Positions 1 through 7,949 of a stretch of DNA of 39,830 nt are shown in pieces (positions within the stretch are counted from its first letter, which is position 1; each line of letters starts with the position of its first letter). Where the stretch lies: the NCBI GenBank assembly GCA_017441125.1, contig JAFSAH010000023.1:1-39830 (forward strand). The letters are read 5' to 3'. Both the position numbers and the translations under genes were made by a program. This stretch comes from Clostridia bacterium. GTDB taxonomy: Bacteria > Bacillota > Clostridia > Oscillospirales > UBA644. The notes under the pieces are model-generated. The model had not been told where the DNA came from and made no database searches. It was given only the letters and a program-made list of their open reading frames with translations.

Positions 1-657
1 GCAAAAAAGCTTATGGAGCTTTTGAATGTTACCGCTTTGGATATAAATATCAGTAATGCGGTTACTGCTCATCTTGCTGATATCGGCGCTGATATCGGTA
101 CTCATGACGTGGTTTATGAAAATGCGCAGGCAAGAGAAAGAGCGCAGGTCGCTTTTGATATCGCAAACAAATATAATGCAATCGTTTTGGGTACGGGAGA
201 TATGTCCGAGGCTGCGCTCGGCTTCTGTACTTTCGGCGGCGATACTCTTGGTCACTATAATGTAAACGCAACTGTTCCAAAGACCGTTATGCAGCAGCTT
301 GTTCGTCAGCTTTCCGCTGAAAATGAGGGTGAGCTTGGCAAAGTCCTCTTGGATATCGTTGAAACGCCCATCAGTCCCGAGCTCAAGGAAGGACAGGTTA
401 CGGAAGATATTGTCGGACCTTATGTGCTCCATGACTTTATTATGTATTACTTCGCAAAACTTCATTTGTCAAAGGAAGAAATACGTCACTATATGCTTGC
501 AACTTTTGAAGAATACGTCGATGACGAAATTGATAAATGGCTCGATGTGTTCTTTAACCGCTTCAAGGGCAGCCGCTTCAAGAGAGCCGCCGCTTGCGAG
601 GGCGCAAATCTTATCGGTTTCACTTTGCCCTATATCCCCGCAGATGCTGAAATGTAA
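1..657 (+). CDS. nadE: NAD+ synthetase, 3' part (partial at window edge)
   Basis: C-terminal part of an ammonia/glutamine-dependent NAD+ synthetase, which amidates nicotinic acid adenine dinucleotide (NaAD) using ATP in the last step of NAD biosynthesis in the cytoplasm. The frame is open from base 1 (A-K-K-L before the first Met at 13), so the gene begins upstream and 218 residues are visible. Family signatures: GTGDMSEAALGFCTFGGD (the synthetase-domain GTxNxSE-type loop), HYNVNATVPKT, and near the end FKGSRFKRAAACEG, matching the FKR stretch that closes the active site in this family. The end is slightly unusual (…PYIPADAEM) compared with the SLSPRGD-type ending of many homologues. No convincing terminator follows. 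The next gene starts 123 bases downstream with a different base composition. Assignment is sure; the glutaminase half lies outside the window and is assumed. Confidence 0.93.
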   Translation, partial: AKKLMELLNVTALDINISNAVTAHLADIGADIGTHDVVYENAQARERAQVAFDIANKYNAIVLGTGDMSEAALGFCTFGGDTLGHYNVNATVPKTVMQQLVRQLSAENEGELGKVLLDIVETPISPELKEGQVTEDIVGPYVLHDFIMYYFAKLHLSKEEIRHYMLATFEEYVDDEIDKWLDVFFNRFKGSRFKRAAACEGANLIGFTLPYIPADAEM

Positions 658-780
658 AAGGCTCTTCTATAGGAACTGAATACGTCAGATTCACTTCGTC
701 GGGATTATAACGATAAAAATTGGTAAACTAAACTATATTTAAAATGCAGGTTATTCCGGCTTTTTAAGTAGGAGGAAAAA

Positions 781-2634
781 ATGCTTGAGGCAATTAAACA
801 TCCTAAAGATATAAAAAAATTTAATAAAGATGAAACAGCCGCGTTGGCAGAGGAAATACGCAATACTATTCTCTCCACCGTGTCTCAAACAGGGGGACAT
901 TTGGCGTCCAATCTTGGAATAGTGGAATTGACGATTGCATTACATCAAGTATTTGATTCTCCTAATGATAAAATTATTTTTGATGTTGGGCATCAATGTT
1001 ACCCTCATAAGTTGTTAACCGGTAGATATGAGCAGTTTAATACGCTCAGACAAATGAACGGGATTTCCGGTTTTACTAATCGTTTTGAGAGTAATCACGA
1101 TGTCGCAAGTGAAGGCCATTGCGGTGCATCAATATCTGTAGCGTTGGGGATAGCAGAAGCAAATAAAATTTTAAATAATTCGAATTATACAATAGCCGTC
1201 GTCGGAGACGGAGCCTTAACGAACGGTATGATTTATGAGGCCCTTAACAATGCTACCAATCGCGAAGTTAATCTTATTGTAGTGATAAATGATAATGAAA
1301 TGTCAATATCAAAAAACGTTGGTGGGTTACATAGATATTTGTCTAATATAAGACTTAGCAGGAAATATTTTCAATTTAAAAGATCTTTCGAGAACTTTCT
1401 GTTGAAAATTCCCGGAATTGGGGAATATTTAGCCAAGAAGTGCAAAGGTCTCAAAGATTTCTTTAAAAAAATATTTTTGAAAAACAATATTTTTGAGGAT
1501 TTGGGATTTGTCTATCTCGGACCTGTCGACGGTCATGATATCGAACGAACCAAGCTTGTTTTGGAGGAAGCTAAAAGCAAGAATACTTGTTGCATAGTTC
1601 ATGCTCTGACGAAAAAAGGAAAAGGATACGATAAAGCGGAAGATACTCCGGAAAAATACCACTCTGTCGGAAAATTCAGCCTGTCAGACGGCGTTATGCT
1701 ATCCGATAAAAAAACGTATTCTGACTACGTAGGCGAGTTGATTTGTGAAAACGCCAAAAATGACCGTAGAATATGTGCAATTACAGCTGCCATGTGCGAC
1801 GGAACAGGTCTTACGCCTTTTTCACAAGCGTTTCCCTCTCGATTCTTTGATGTGGGAATTGCTGAAGAACACGCCATTACCTTTGCAAGCGGATTGTCTT
1901 TGAACGGAATGATTCCGGTTGTGTTTTTGTACTCGACCTTTGCTCAACGTTCTTACGACCAATTTTTACACGATATCGCAATACAAAAAACACCTCTTGT
2001 ATTAATGCTGGACAGAGCAGGTATTGTGCCTAACGACGGTATAACTCATCAGGGAATTTTTGACTATTCTTTAATATCCAATATTCCAAATGTTAAAATT
2101 TATGCTCCGGAGAATTTTGCTGAATTAAAGAGCACCTTTGAATTTGTTATTGACGAGAATGACTTTTCCGTAATAAGATATCCCAAGGGATACGAGAATG
2201 ATTATCTGAAAACGTATGATATGAATTATACGTCAGACAGAAATATACAGTTCTCTAATGCGTGTGATGCGGCGGAAATCGTTATTTTAACGTATGGAAG
2301 AACAACGAAGGTAGTATCTCAAATTGTAAATAATCATAAAAACGTATCCTTCGGAATAATCAAGCTGATAAGGATATTCCCCTTAAGTGAAGCAGAAATT
2401 TGTCCTTTAATAAAAGCGGCAAAGGTGATCGTCGTCATAGATGAAGGGATAAAAGAAGGCGGAGTCGGGGAAAAAATAACAGCATTGTTACATAACAAAA
2501 CAGATGCAAAAATTCTTTCTTACAGCATAAACGGTTTTATTGAGCATGGCGATGTTGATGAGCTGATCGATAAATATGCTTTTTCGGAAAAACAAATTTG
2601 GGAAGACTTAAGAAAGCTTTCATGCAATTATTAA
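781..2634 (+). CDS. dxs: 1-deoxy-D-xylulose-5-phosphate synthase (divergent)
   Basis: Thiamine-diphosphate enzyme condensing pyruvate and glyceraldehyde-3-phosphate to DXP, the first step of the MEP isoprenoid route and a precursor supply for thiamine and pyridoxal. The 617 residues are the family's usual length. Visible motifs: VGHQCYPHKLLTGR (canonical VGHQAYPHK), the ThDP motif GDGALTNG…IVVINDNEMSIS, GPVDGHD, the catalytic-Glu motif DVGIAEEHAITFASG, and DRAGIVPNDGITHQGIFD. Several spots differ from the textbook enzyme: SEGHCGASIS replaces GTGHSSTSIS and GDGALTNGM replaces GDGALTGGM. The stretch near 1380-1500 is very lysine/phenylalanine-rich. Start ATG follows AGGAGG at ideal spacing. It stands alone, bounded by a bidirectional terminator, and is clearly AT-richer than nadE, which hints at transfer or a paralogue. 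ispE of the same pathway lies at 33.5 kb. Confidence 0.92.
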   Translation: MLEAIKHPKDIKKFNKDETAALAEEIRNTILSTVSQTGGHLASNLGIVELTIALHQVFDSPNDKIIFDVGHQCYPHKLLTGRYEQFNTLRQMNGISGFTNRFESNHDVASEGHCGASISVALGIAEANKILNNSNYTIAVVGDGALTNGMIYEALNNATNREVNLIVVINDNEMSISKNVGGLHRYLSNIRLSRKYFQFKRSFENFLLKIPGIGEYLAKKCKGLKDFFKKIFLKNNIFEDLGFVYLGPVDGHDIERTKLVLEEAKSKNTCCIVHALTKKGKGYDKAEDTPEKYHSVGKFSLSDGVMLSDKKTYSDYVGELICENAKNDRRICAITAAMCDGTGLTPFSQAFPSRFFDVGIAEEHAITFASGLSLNGMIPVVFLYSTFAQRSYDQFLHDIAIQKTPLVLMLDRAGIVPNDGITHQGIFDYSLISNIPNVKIYAPENFAELKSTFEFVIDENDFSVIRYPKGYENDYLKTYDMNYTSDRNIQFSNACDAAEIVILTYGRTTKVVSQIVNNHKNVSFGIIKLIRIFPLSEAEICPLIKAAKVIVVIDEGIKEGGVGEKITALLHNKTDAKILSYSINGFIEHGDVDELIDKYAFSEKQIWEDLRKLSCNY

Positions 2635-2654
2635 AATATTTTTAATATAAAATA

Positions 2655-2695
2655 AAAAATATCAGTGTTGGAGATGCCTCTACACTGATATTTTT
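2655..2695. terminator. bidirectional intrinsic terminator between dxs and HAD gene
   Basis: Perfect 14-bp stem AAAAATATCAGTGT / ACACTGATATTTTT with an inner GAG/CTC pairing around ATGC. The A/T ends give a U-tract on either strand. It sits between convergent genes and should stop transcription from both. Confidence 0.9.
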
Positions 2696-2738
2696 ATAAA
2701 ATTCTCGCGTTAAGTTTCTAATCGGGAAAACACGTATT

Positions 2739-3449
2739 CTACGTATTTATATAATTTATAAGCGCATCAAAGTCCCCGTGAGGATAGGAGGAGATGTCGT
2801 CGTTATTTTTGTTTATAAGGCAGTCCGTAATAAAGAAAACTCTCATTCCCGCCTTTAATGCTGCTCCGTCCTCCAAAACGTCGTTCCCTACCATCAGACA
2901 TTCTTCGGGGGTTACGTTTAATTTGTTCATTATCTCAACGAAATATTCGGGGTTCGGTTTGCTGAAGGATGAGTTTTCGTATGTCGTTATGAGCTCGAAG
3001 TCCTCAGGCTCAAGTCCTGCCCAACGGCATCTGTTTCTTGTTGCAACGGCAGGGAATACAGGGTTCGTTGCAAGAACGGTGCGGTATCCTTTGTTCTTTA
3101 AAAGATCGACGACCTCTTTTGCTTTTGGTGTAAAGCCCAAAAGCTCTTTTGCTTTAAGAAATTCCTTTGCGTAAAACTCATCGAAGAGCGGAGTGTCTTT
3201 AAGATTGTCTTCTCCGTAAATCTGAGCGAAATTTTTCCAAAAAACTGCTTCGTTTGTTTCTTTTCCGTTATTTCCGATCATGGAGTAGGTGCATTTCCAG
3301 ACGTTTTCTATAAGAGTCTTCGGCTCATAGCCGTGTTCGGACATCTTTTTTGCAAGTAATTTGAAATATGTTTCGATAAATAAGTCTTGATCCATTGGCA
3401 GAAGCGTTGCGTCAAGATCAAACATGACTACTTTGATTTTGTTATCCAT
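2739..3449 (-). CDS. HAD-superfamily phosphatase
   Basis: Haloacid-dehalogenase-like hydrolase of 236 residues, a cytoplasmic Mg-dependent phosphatase of unknown substrate. Motif I is FDLDATLLP (nucleophile and acid/base Asp, with Ala in place of the common Gly of DxDGT). Motif II is the Thr in VLATNP, motif III the Lys in SKPNPEYF, and motif IV GNDVLEDGAA with the metal-binding aspartates. A helical cap domain lies between motifs I and II (about residues 18-100), as in subfamily I (C1 cap). The start ATG follows AAAGGAAT. It is convergent with dxs and divergent from the GNAT gene. Nothing nearby fixes the substrate. Confidence 0.88.
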   Translation of the reverse strand: MDNKIKVVMFDLDATLLPMDQDLFIETYFKLLAKKMSEHGYEPKTLIENVWKCTYSMIGNNGKETNEAVFWKNFAQIYGEDNLKDTPLFDEFYAKEFLKAKELLGFTPKAKEVVDLLKNKGYRTVLATNPVFPAVATRNRCRWAGLEPEDFELITTYENSSFSKPNPEYFVEIMNKLNVTPEECLMVGNDVLEDGAALKAGMRVFFITDCLINKNNDDISSYPHGDFDALINYINT

Positions 3450-3480
3450 TTTTATTCCTTTTATAATTAAAATTTAATAG

Positions 3481-3509
3481 TTGACATTTAAAGCTAAATA
3501 TGTTAAAAT
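3481..3509 (+). promoter_or_regulatory. sigma-A promoter of the GNAT gene
   Basis: TTGACA (3481-3486), 17-base spacer, TAAAAT (3504-3509) with an extended -10 TG at 3501-3502. Transcription should start near 3516, about 43 bases before the ATG at 3559. This rules out the TTG at 3481 as a start codon, because that TTG is the -35 box. Confidence 0.85.
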
Positions 3510-3558
3510 CATAATACAGTATTTATGCGGCCGAAAAGGCTGCGGAACGGAGCATTTA

Positions 3559-4050
3559 ATGATAGTCAGACCTGCCATACTCAACGACATGAGTATTATT
3601 CTTGATATTTATGCCACAGCGAGAAATTTCATGCGCAATACGGGGAATGCCGACCAATGGAAGAATATTTACCCGCCAAAGGACCTTCTTGAGAAGGATA
3701 TTGAAAACGGAAACCTGTACGTTGTCTGCGAGGATTCGGAAATTCACTCTGTTTTCGCCTTTATTCCGGGCGTTGACCCCACTTATAATGAAATTGACGG
3801 CGCGTGGCTCAACGATAAGCCTTATGCGGCTATTCACAGAGTAGCAAGCGCGGGAAAGAAAAAGGGAATGCTCCATGAGTGTGTAAACTATGCATTACAG
3901 CATTCCGATAATATAAAAATTGACACTCATCATGATAATAAAGTCATGCAGCACCAGCTTGAAAAGGAAGGCTTTGTCCGTTGCGGAATAATAAAGCTTG
4001 AAAACGGAGAACCGAGAATTGCATATCAGAAATTGAAAATCTCTCAATGA
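3559..4050 (+). CDS. GNAT-family N-acetyltransferase
   Basis: Predicted acetyl-CoA-dependent N-acetyltransferase of 163 residues; substrate unknown. The N-terminus VRPAILNDMSIILDIY is the usual GNAT beta1-alpha1 opening. The NADQWKN segment is common in a Firmicutes GNAT subgroup, followed by LYVVCEDSEIHSVFAFI (beta2-beta4), IHRVASAGKKKGM (acetyl-CoA P-loop region, in place of Q/RxxGxG/A) and IDTHHDNKVMQHQLEKEGFVRCGI (beta5-alpha4). I chose ATG 3559, preceded by GGAGC at about 7 bases, over the upstream TTG that lies inside the promoter. It is transcribed alone, and the terminator hairpin overlaps its stop codon. Confidence 0.87.
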   Translation: MIVRPAILNDMSIILDIYATARNFMRNTGNADQWKNIYPPKDLLEKDIENGNLYVVCEDSEIHSVFAFIPGVDPTYNEIDGAWLNDKPYAAIHRVASAGKKKGMLHECVNYALQHSDNIKIDTHHDNKVMQHQLEKEGFVRCGIIKLENGEPRIAYQKLKISQ

Positions 4051-4067
4051 GGGGTTTTCGATTTTTT
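4035..4067 (+). terminator. intrinsic terminator of the GNAT gene
   Basis: Eleven-pair stem GAAAATCTCTC / GAGGGGTTTTC (two G-U pairs) with an AAT loop, then GA and six T. The stop codon TGA lies in the loop and 3' arm. Confidence 0.85.
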
Positions 4068-4096
4068 CTGCCCAAATATAATATTATAACCGTTTT

Positions 4097-4468
4097 TTAA
4101 TCGGTGTCCTTCATTGGGCAAACTATGGTCATAAGGGCTTCTATCGTGTTGTGAAGCATTTTTACCTGCTCTGTTTCCGCGGCCTTGTAGTAAACTTCTT
4201 TTCCGTCGCGGCGACTTACGATGAGCCCCGATGTCTTGAGTATTTTAAGATGATGTGATACTGCGGGGCTGGACATATTCATCATCGAAGAAATATTCAA
4301 AACGCAATCTTCGCAATGGCAGAGTATCCAAAGAATCTTTAATCTGTTTTTATCTCTCAGTAAATCAAAAACATCGGCAACGGTTTCGAAATTTTTATCC
4401 TGCGGCAATTTATCAAAGACCTCTGCCGTTTTATTCCCATGATCATGGGGAAGTTTTATGTGAGACAA
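4097..4468 (-). CDS. ArsR/SmtB-family metal-sensing repressor (CadC-like)
   Basis: Winged-helix repressor of 123 residues, expected to release DNA when it binds a thiophilic metal. The recognition helix is SSPAVSHHLKILKTSGLI and the wing SRRDGKEVYYKA. Just before it, CHCEDCVLNIS aligns with the ELCVCD metal-box of CadC/ArsR, giving Cys ligands in helix alpha3. The N-terminus is His/Asp-rich (HIKLPHDHG), and one more Cys lies near the C-terminus (VCPMKD). The SmtB/CzrA alpha5 His/Asp set is not evident, so Cd/Pb/As-type sensing is more likely than pure Zn sensing; this is inference. The start is TTG at 4468, seven bases after GAGGG; no in-frame ATG fits. It is divergent from the HMA/P1B-ATPase pair, its likely target. 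Confidence 0.88.
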   Translation of the reverse strand: MSHIKLPHDHGNKTAEVFDKLPQDKNFETVADVFDLLRDKNRLKILWILCHCEDCVLNISSMMNMSSPAVSHHLKILKTSGLIVSRRDGKEVYYKAAETEQVKMLHNTIEALMTIVCPMKDTD

Positions 4469-4510
4469 AATGAAACCCTCTTTCGTATCGGAATAGTATA
4501 TATTCTATAT

Positions 4511-4519
4511 ATTATAGCA
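4511..4519 (-). promoter_or_regulatory. extended -10 promoter of the arsR-type gene
   Basis: Reading the minus strand, TGCTATAAT gives a consensus extended -10; the -35 region is weak (TTTATT). The predicted start near 4504 falls in an AT-rich stretch holding the imperfect palindrome GAATAGTATATATTC (4491-4505), a possible autoregulatory site. Confidence 0.6.
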
Positions 4520-4589
4520 TAAAACTTAAATTAAATAAAGAACTCAATTATAAATTTTTGTGAAATTCGAAAAACAGCGTTCTCCCTTA

Positions 4590-4618
4590 TTGACAACCAA
4601 AGAATTTTGTGGTATAAT
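4590..4618 (+). promoter_or_regulatory. consensus sigma-A promoter of the metal-efflux operon
   Basis: Exact TTGACA (4590-4595), 17-base spacer, exact TATAAT (4613-4618). A perfect promoter of this kind needs strong repression, provided by the palindrome directly downstream. Confidence 0.92.
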
Positions 4619-4620
4619 AC

Positions 4621-4640
4621 GATTAAACAACTGTTTAATC
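4621..4640 (+). promoter_or_regulatory. ArsR-type operator overlapping the transcription start
   Basis: GATTAAACAACTGTTTAATC: nine-base arms GATTAAACA / TGTTTAATC around a two-base centre, the arrangement typical of ArsR/SmtB operators. It lies 3-22 bases after the -10 box, so bound repressor would block initiation. Confidence 0.85.
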
Positions 4641-4664
4641 GTTTAATTGAAAGGGGCTGTTTTT

Positions 4665-4883
4665 ATGGCTAAATCTTATAAAATCGAGGTGGACTGCGCA
4701 AATTGCGCAAATAAAATGGAGATCGCCGCAAACAAAATCGATGGGATAAAAAGCGCCGCCGTAAATTTCATGGCGTTGAAAATGAACGTTGAGTTTGAAG
4801 ACGGTGTCGATTCCAAAGCCGTTATGGCTGAGGTTTTAAAGGCTTGCAGAAGGATAGAGCCTGATTGTGAAATCTATTTTTAA
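4665..4883 (+). CDS. free-standing heavy-metal-associated (HMA) domain protein
   Basis: Single ferredoxin-like HMA domain of 72 residues with the metal-binding loop DCANCANKME (CxxC). The rest follows the HMA fold: KYKIEV-type beta1, the helix after the CxxC, IKSAAVNFMALKMNVEFE (beta2-beta3), and a second helix with VLKACRRIEP. It probably carries a soft divalent metal and hands it to the ATPase encoded next, which lacks an N-terminal HMA domain of its own. The start ATG 4665 follows AAAGGGG at eight bases; an upstream TTG at 4647 would lie in front of that ribosome binding site. The next cistron starts 13 bases after the stop. Confidence 0.88.
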   Translation: MAKSYKIEVDCANCANKMEIAANKIDGIKSAAVNFMALKMNVEFEDGVDSKAVMAEVLKACRRIEPDCEIYF

Positions 4884-4896
4884 TGAGGAAAATATA

Positions 4897-6774
4897 ATGA
4901 CTCGGAAACAGAAAAAGTGGCTGTTCAGGATAATTTTAGCCATTATTTTGCTTATGGTTGTAAATTTAATCCCTGCTGACGGGATAGTAAAAGGCTTCAT
5001 TTACCTTGTTCCTTATTTGGTTATCGGGCACGATATATTAAAAAAGGCTTTTGGAGGAGTTATACACGGTCAGATTTTTGACGAGAACTTTCTCATGGCG
5101 ATAGCCACCGTAGGCGCCTTTATTATTGCGGCTACTCGTACGGGAGATTACAATGAGGCTGTTGCGGTTATGCTTTTCTATCAGATAGGGGAATTTTTCC
5201 AAAGTTATGCTATAGGAAAGAGCAGAAGGAACATAACGCAGCTTATGGATATCCGTCCCGATTACGCAAATATTGAAGTTGAGGGAGAGGTCGTACAGAC
5301 GGATCCCGAGGAGGTTCAGGCAGGTACTGTCATAACTGTTTTCCCCGGTGAAAAAATCCCCATAGACGGAATTGTCTTGGAAGGGGAATCAAGTCTTGAC
5401 ACCGTCGCACTTACGGGCGAAAGTGTTCCGACAAATGTTTCCGCAGGAGACAACATCATAAGCGGATGTATAAATATGACGGGGTTTTTGAAAATTAAAA
5501 CCACCAAGGAATTCGGGGAATCCACAGTTTCAAAAATTCTTGATATGGTGGAAAATGCAAGTTCACGCAAATCTAAGTCCGAGGCTTTCATAAGTAAATT
5601 TGCGCGAGTATATACTCCCATAGTTTGTGTTTCCGCATTGTTGTTGGGTGCTGTTCCGCCTTTAGTAAGGCTTTTATTTTTGGGACTTTCTCCGGATTTC
5701 AGTGATTGGATATACAGGGCATTAACTTTCCTTGTAATCAGCTGTCCTTGTGCGCTGGTAATCAGTATTCCGCTCAGCTTTTTTGCGGGGATCGGCGGTG
5801 CAAGCAATTCGGGAATCCTTATAAAAGGTTCAAATTATTTTGAAGGTCTTGAGAAAGCGAATACAATAGTTTTCGATAAAACGGGAACTTTGACTAAAGG
5901 AGTTTTTGAAGTAACGGAGCTTTTCGCGGAAAACGGTGATAATAACGAGCTTCTTGAAATTGCCGCATTGGCAGAAAGTTCTTCAAAACACCCTATAGCC
6001 TTGAGTATTTGCAAAAAATACGGCAAAAAAACAGATATTTCCAAAGTTAAAAATATACACGAGGTCAGTGGTAACGGAATCACCTGCGAAATAGACGGGG
6101 TTTCGGTTGCGGTAGGAAATTCCAAGCTTATGAGTTCCATTGGCGTAATATCTCAAGAACCTTCGGCTATAGGAACTGTCGTTCATGTTGCTTGCGGCGG
6201 AAAATATTTAGGATATATCTTAATTTCCGATACGGTCAAGAAAACCTCGGCTCAAGCAGTTAATACTTTGAAAAAAATAGGTGTTACAAAAACCGTTATG
6301 CTTACGGGGGATAGGGCTTCCGTGGCTGAAAGTGTTTCGGAAAACATGGGAATAGATGAAATTTACAGCGAACTTTTGCCCGACGAAAAAGTTGAAATCG
6401 TGGAAAACTTATTAAAAGACAGAAAAGGGTCGTTGATATTTGTCGGGGACGGTATAAACGATGCTCCCGTGCTTTCCCGCGCCGATGTGGGAATCGCCAT
6501 GGGTGCGATGGGTTCAGATGCCGCCATTGAATCCGCAGATGTGGTCCTTATGGACGATGAGCCTCTTAAAGTCGCAAAAGCCATAAAGATTTCGCGAAAG
6601 GTAATTAGAATCGTATATCAGAATATCGTATTTGCCATTGGTATAAAAGTTCTGTGCCTGGTTTTGGGTGCGTTAGGTTATGCAGATATGTGGCTTGCTA
6701 TTTTTGCAGACGTCGGTATCATGATTCTTGCCGTTCTTAATGCGGTCAGGTGCTTGTTCGTTAAGAAAATATAG
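4897..6774 (+). CDS. P1B-type heavy-metal-exporting ATPase (Zn/Cd/Pb class)
   Basis: Membrane ATPase of 625 residues that exports soft divalent metal at the cost of ATP. Landmarks: TGES in the actuator domain (about residue 172), the transmembrane metal motif CPCAL (residue 283 on), phosphorylation site DKTGT (Asp327), SSKHPIA (the P1B HP motif), GDGINDAP (about 517-523), and a last helix containing ADVGIMILAVLNAVR, whose Asp fits the P1B-2 (ZntA/CadA) pattern. There is no HMA domain at the N-terminus; that domain is the preceding 72-aa protein. ATG 4897 follows TGAGGAA at six bases. An in-frame GTG at 4867 overlaps the previous gene and is less likely. Efflux substrate is inferred from CPC and the C-terminal motif. 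Confidence 0.93.
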   Translation: MTRKQKKWLFRIILAIILLMVVNLIPADGIVKGFIYLVPYLVIGHDILKKAFGGVIHGQIFDENFLMAIATVGAFIIAATRTGDYNEAVAVMLFYQIGEFFQSYAIGKSRRNITQLMDIRPDYANIEVEGEVVQTDPEEVQAGTVITVFPGEKIPIDGIVLEGESSLDTVALTGESVPTNVSAGDNIISGCINMTGFLKIKTTKEFGESTVSKILDMVENASSRKSKSEAFISKFARVYTPIVCVSALLLGAVPPLVRLLFLGLSPDFSDWIYRALTFLVISCPCALVISIPLSFFAGIGGASNSGILIKGSNYFEGLEKANTIVFDKTGTLTKGVFEVTELFAENGDNNELLEIAALAESSSKHPIALSICKKYGKKTDISKVKNIHEVSGNGITCEIDGVSVAVGNSKLMSSIGVISQEPSAIGTVVHVACGGKYLGYILISDTVKKTSAQAVNTLKKIGVTKTVMLTGDRASVAESVSENMGIDEIYSELLPDEKVEIVENLLKDRKGSLIFVGDGINDAPVLSRADVGIAMGAMGSDAAIESADVVLMDDEPLKVAKAIKISRKVIRIVYQNIVFAIGIKVLCLVLGALGYADMWLAIFADVGIMILAVLNAVRCLFVKKI

Positions 6775-6780
6775 TTTTAT

Positions 6781-6820
6781 AAGTGAGGAGAGCTGAAAGC
6801 TTTTCTCACTTTTACTTTTA
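6781..6820 (+). terminator. intrinsic terminator after the P1B ATPase
   Basis: Stem AAGTGAGGAGAGCT / AGCTTTTCTCACTT (14 pairs, two G-U) with a GAA loop, followed by TTTACTTTTA. Confidence 0.85.
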
Positions 6821-6871
6821 AATGATAGAAATTTAAAATCGTTTTGTCACAATTCTGCCGTAAACAAGGTG

Positions 6872-6905
6872 TATAATATAACCACAAAGGTCAAAGATAG
6901 TCAAA
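6872..6905 (+). promoter_or_regulatory. ctsR operon promoter with CtsR operator
   Basis: TATAAT at 6872-6877 (the -35 is weak; TTGTCA at 6844-6849 would give a 22-base spacer). Immediately downstream is the CtsR heptad repeat GGTCAAA-GAT-AGTCAAA at 6889-6905, matching the known CtsR box (A/GGTCAAA NAN A/GGTCAAA). The operon should be autorepressed and induced by heat and protein damage. Confidence 0.92.
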
Positions 6906-6957
6906 GTCAAAAAAAGAGTATCAAGCTTTGACGAGTTTAAGAAAGGGAGCATGAAAA

Positions 6958-7404
6958 ATGAGAGCCAGTGATATAATCAGCGCATTTATAATGGAAATGC
7001 TTGAGGACGCCAACGGGGAGGTTGAACTGAAACGAAATGAGCTTGCACAGCAGTTCAATGTTGTACCCAGCCAGATCAATTATGTTATTTCTTCACGATT
7101 CACTCCCGAACAGGGATTCAGAATCGAGAGCAGACGAGGCGGAGGTGGGTATATTCGAATATGCAGAATAAATTCGGACAGAAGTACGCAACTTATGCAT
7201 ATAATTAACAGTATCGGTTCGTCACTCAGTGCTTTTGATGCCCAGGTATTTTTGAAAAATATGTTTGATTACGGATATATTGATGAAAAAGTTTTTAATT
7301 TGGTAAGTGCGGCGGTCTCCGATAATACACTTTCGGAAATTCAACAGCCACAAAGAGACAGAATAAGAGCCAAATTGGCAAAAGCTTTACTTATGAGAGC
7401 TTAA
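6958..7404 (+). CDS. ctsR: CtsR, class III stress-gene repressor
   Basis: Dimeric heat-sensing repressor of clp genes, 148 residues. The N-terminal winged-helix shows RNELAQQFNVVPSQINYVIS followed by the glycine-rich wing RRGGGGYIRI, which in known CtsR proteins is the thermosensor and carries the arginine phosphorylated by McsB. The C-terminal part forms the dimer/McsB-binding region. It is the first gene of the four-gene operon, with mcsA 23 bases downstream, and has its own operator just upstream, so autoregulation is expected. Start ATG follows AAGGGAG. Confidence 0.96.
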   Translation: MRASDIISAFIMEMLEDANGEVELKRNELAQQFNVVPSQINYVISSRFTPEQGFRIESRRGGGGYIRICRINSDRSTQLMHIINSIGSSLSAFDAQVFLKNMFDYGYIDEKVFNLVSAAVSDNTLSEIQQPQRDRIRAKLAKALLMRA

Positions 7405-7427
7405 AAATCGGAAAGGATGATTTGACT

Positions 7428-7949
7428 ATGTTATGTGAAAATTGCAAGAAAAACAACGCTACAACTTATTTTAAACAGAATATAAACGGCAATATTCAAG
7501 AGGTTTACCTCTGCTCTGAATGTGCGGCAAAGCTTGATATGGGTGGAATGTCTTCATCTTTGTTTGATTTCTTCATGCCGAGTCAGTTCCGTATCAGAGC
7601 TGAACGTGAACAGAAAAAGTGCGGTTGCGGAACCACTTTTTATAATATTTCTCAAACGGGAAAAGTCGGCTGTCCCGATTGCTATGAGACGTTTAAAAAT
7701 GAACTTGCTGCCGTTCTTAAAAAGATAAACGGTGCAAAACATCATACGGGCAGATGTCCTGAACGTTTTAAAATCGGAAAAATAGAAGAAAAGAAAAAGG
7801 TTAGCGCTGAAACTAAAGAGGAAAATATAGAAATGGACCTCAGAAAACAGCTTGAAGAGGCAATTAAATGCGAGAATTTTGAAGAAGCTGCAAAACTCAG
7901 AGACCGAATTAAAGCTTTGAAGGAGGAAAAAGGAAATGAACAGCAGTAA
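7428..7949 (+). CDS. mcsA: McsA, zinc-binding activator of McsB
   Basis: Adaptor of 173 residues that activates the arginine kinase McsB and modulates CtsR. The N-terminal half holds paired Cys motifs (CENCKKN, CSEC, CGCG, CPDC) for zinc. The C-terminus has a UVR domain (ALR-type helix pair ending KCENFEEAAKLRDRIKAL). ATG 7428 sits ten bases after AAGGATGA; the TTG at 7422 is too close to that site. It overlaps mcsB by 14 bases, suggesting translational coupling. Confidence 0.94.
   Translation: MLCENCKKNNATTYFKQNINGNIQEVYLCSECAAKLDMGGMSSSLFDFFMPSQFRIRAEREQKKCGCGTTFYNISQTGKVGCPDCYETFKNELAAVLKKINGAKHHTGRCPERFKIGKIEEKKKVSAETKEENIEMDLRKQLEEAIKCENFEEAAKLRDRIKALKEEKGNEQQ

Noticed and set aside
3481-3558. 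N-terminal extension of the GNAT protein from TTG 3481
   Set aside because: The TTG is the -35 box of a good promoter, and a normal ribosome binding site precedes ATG 3559.
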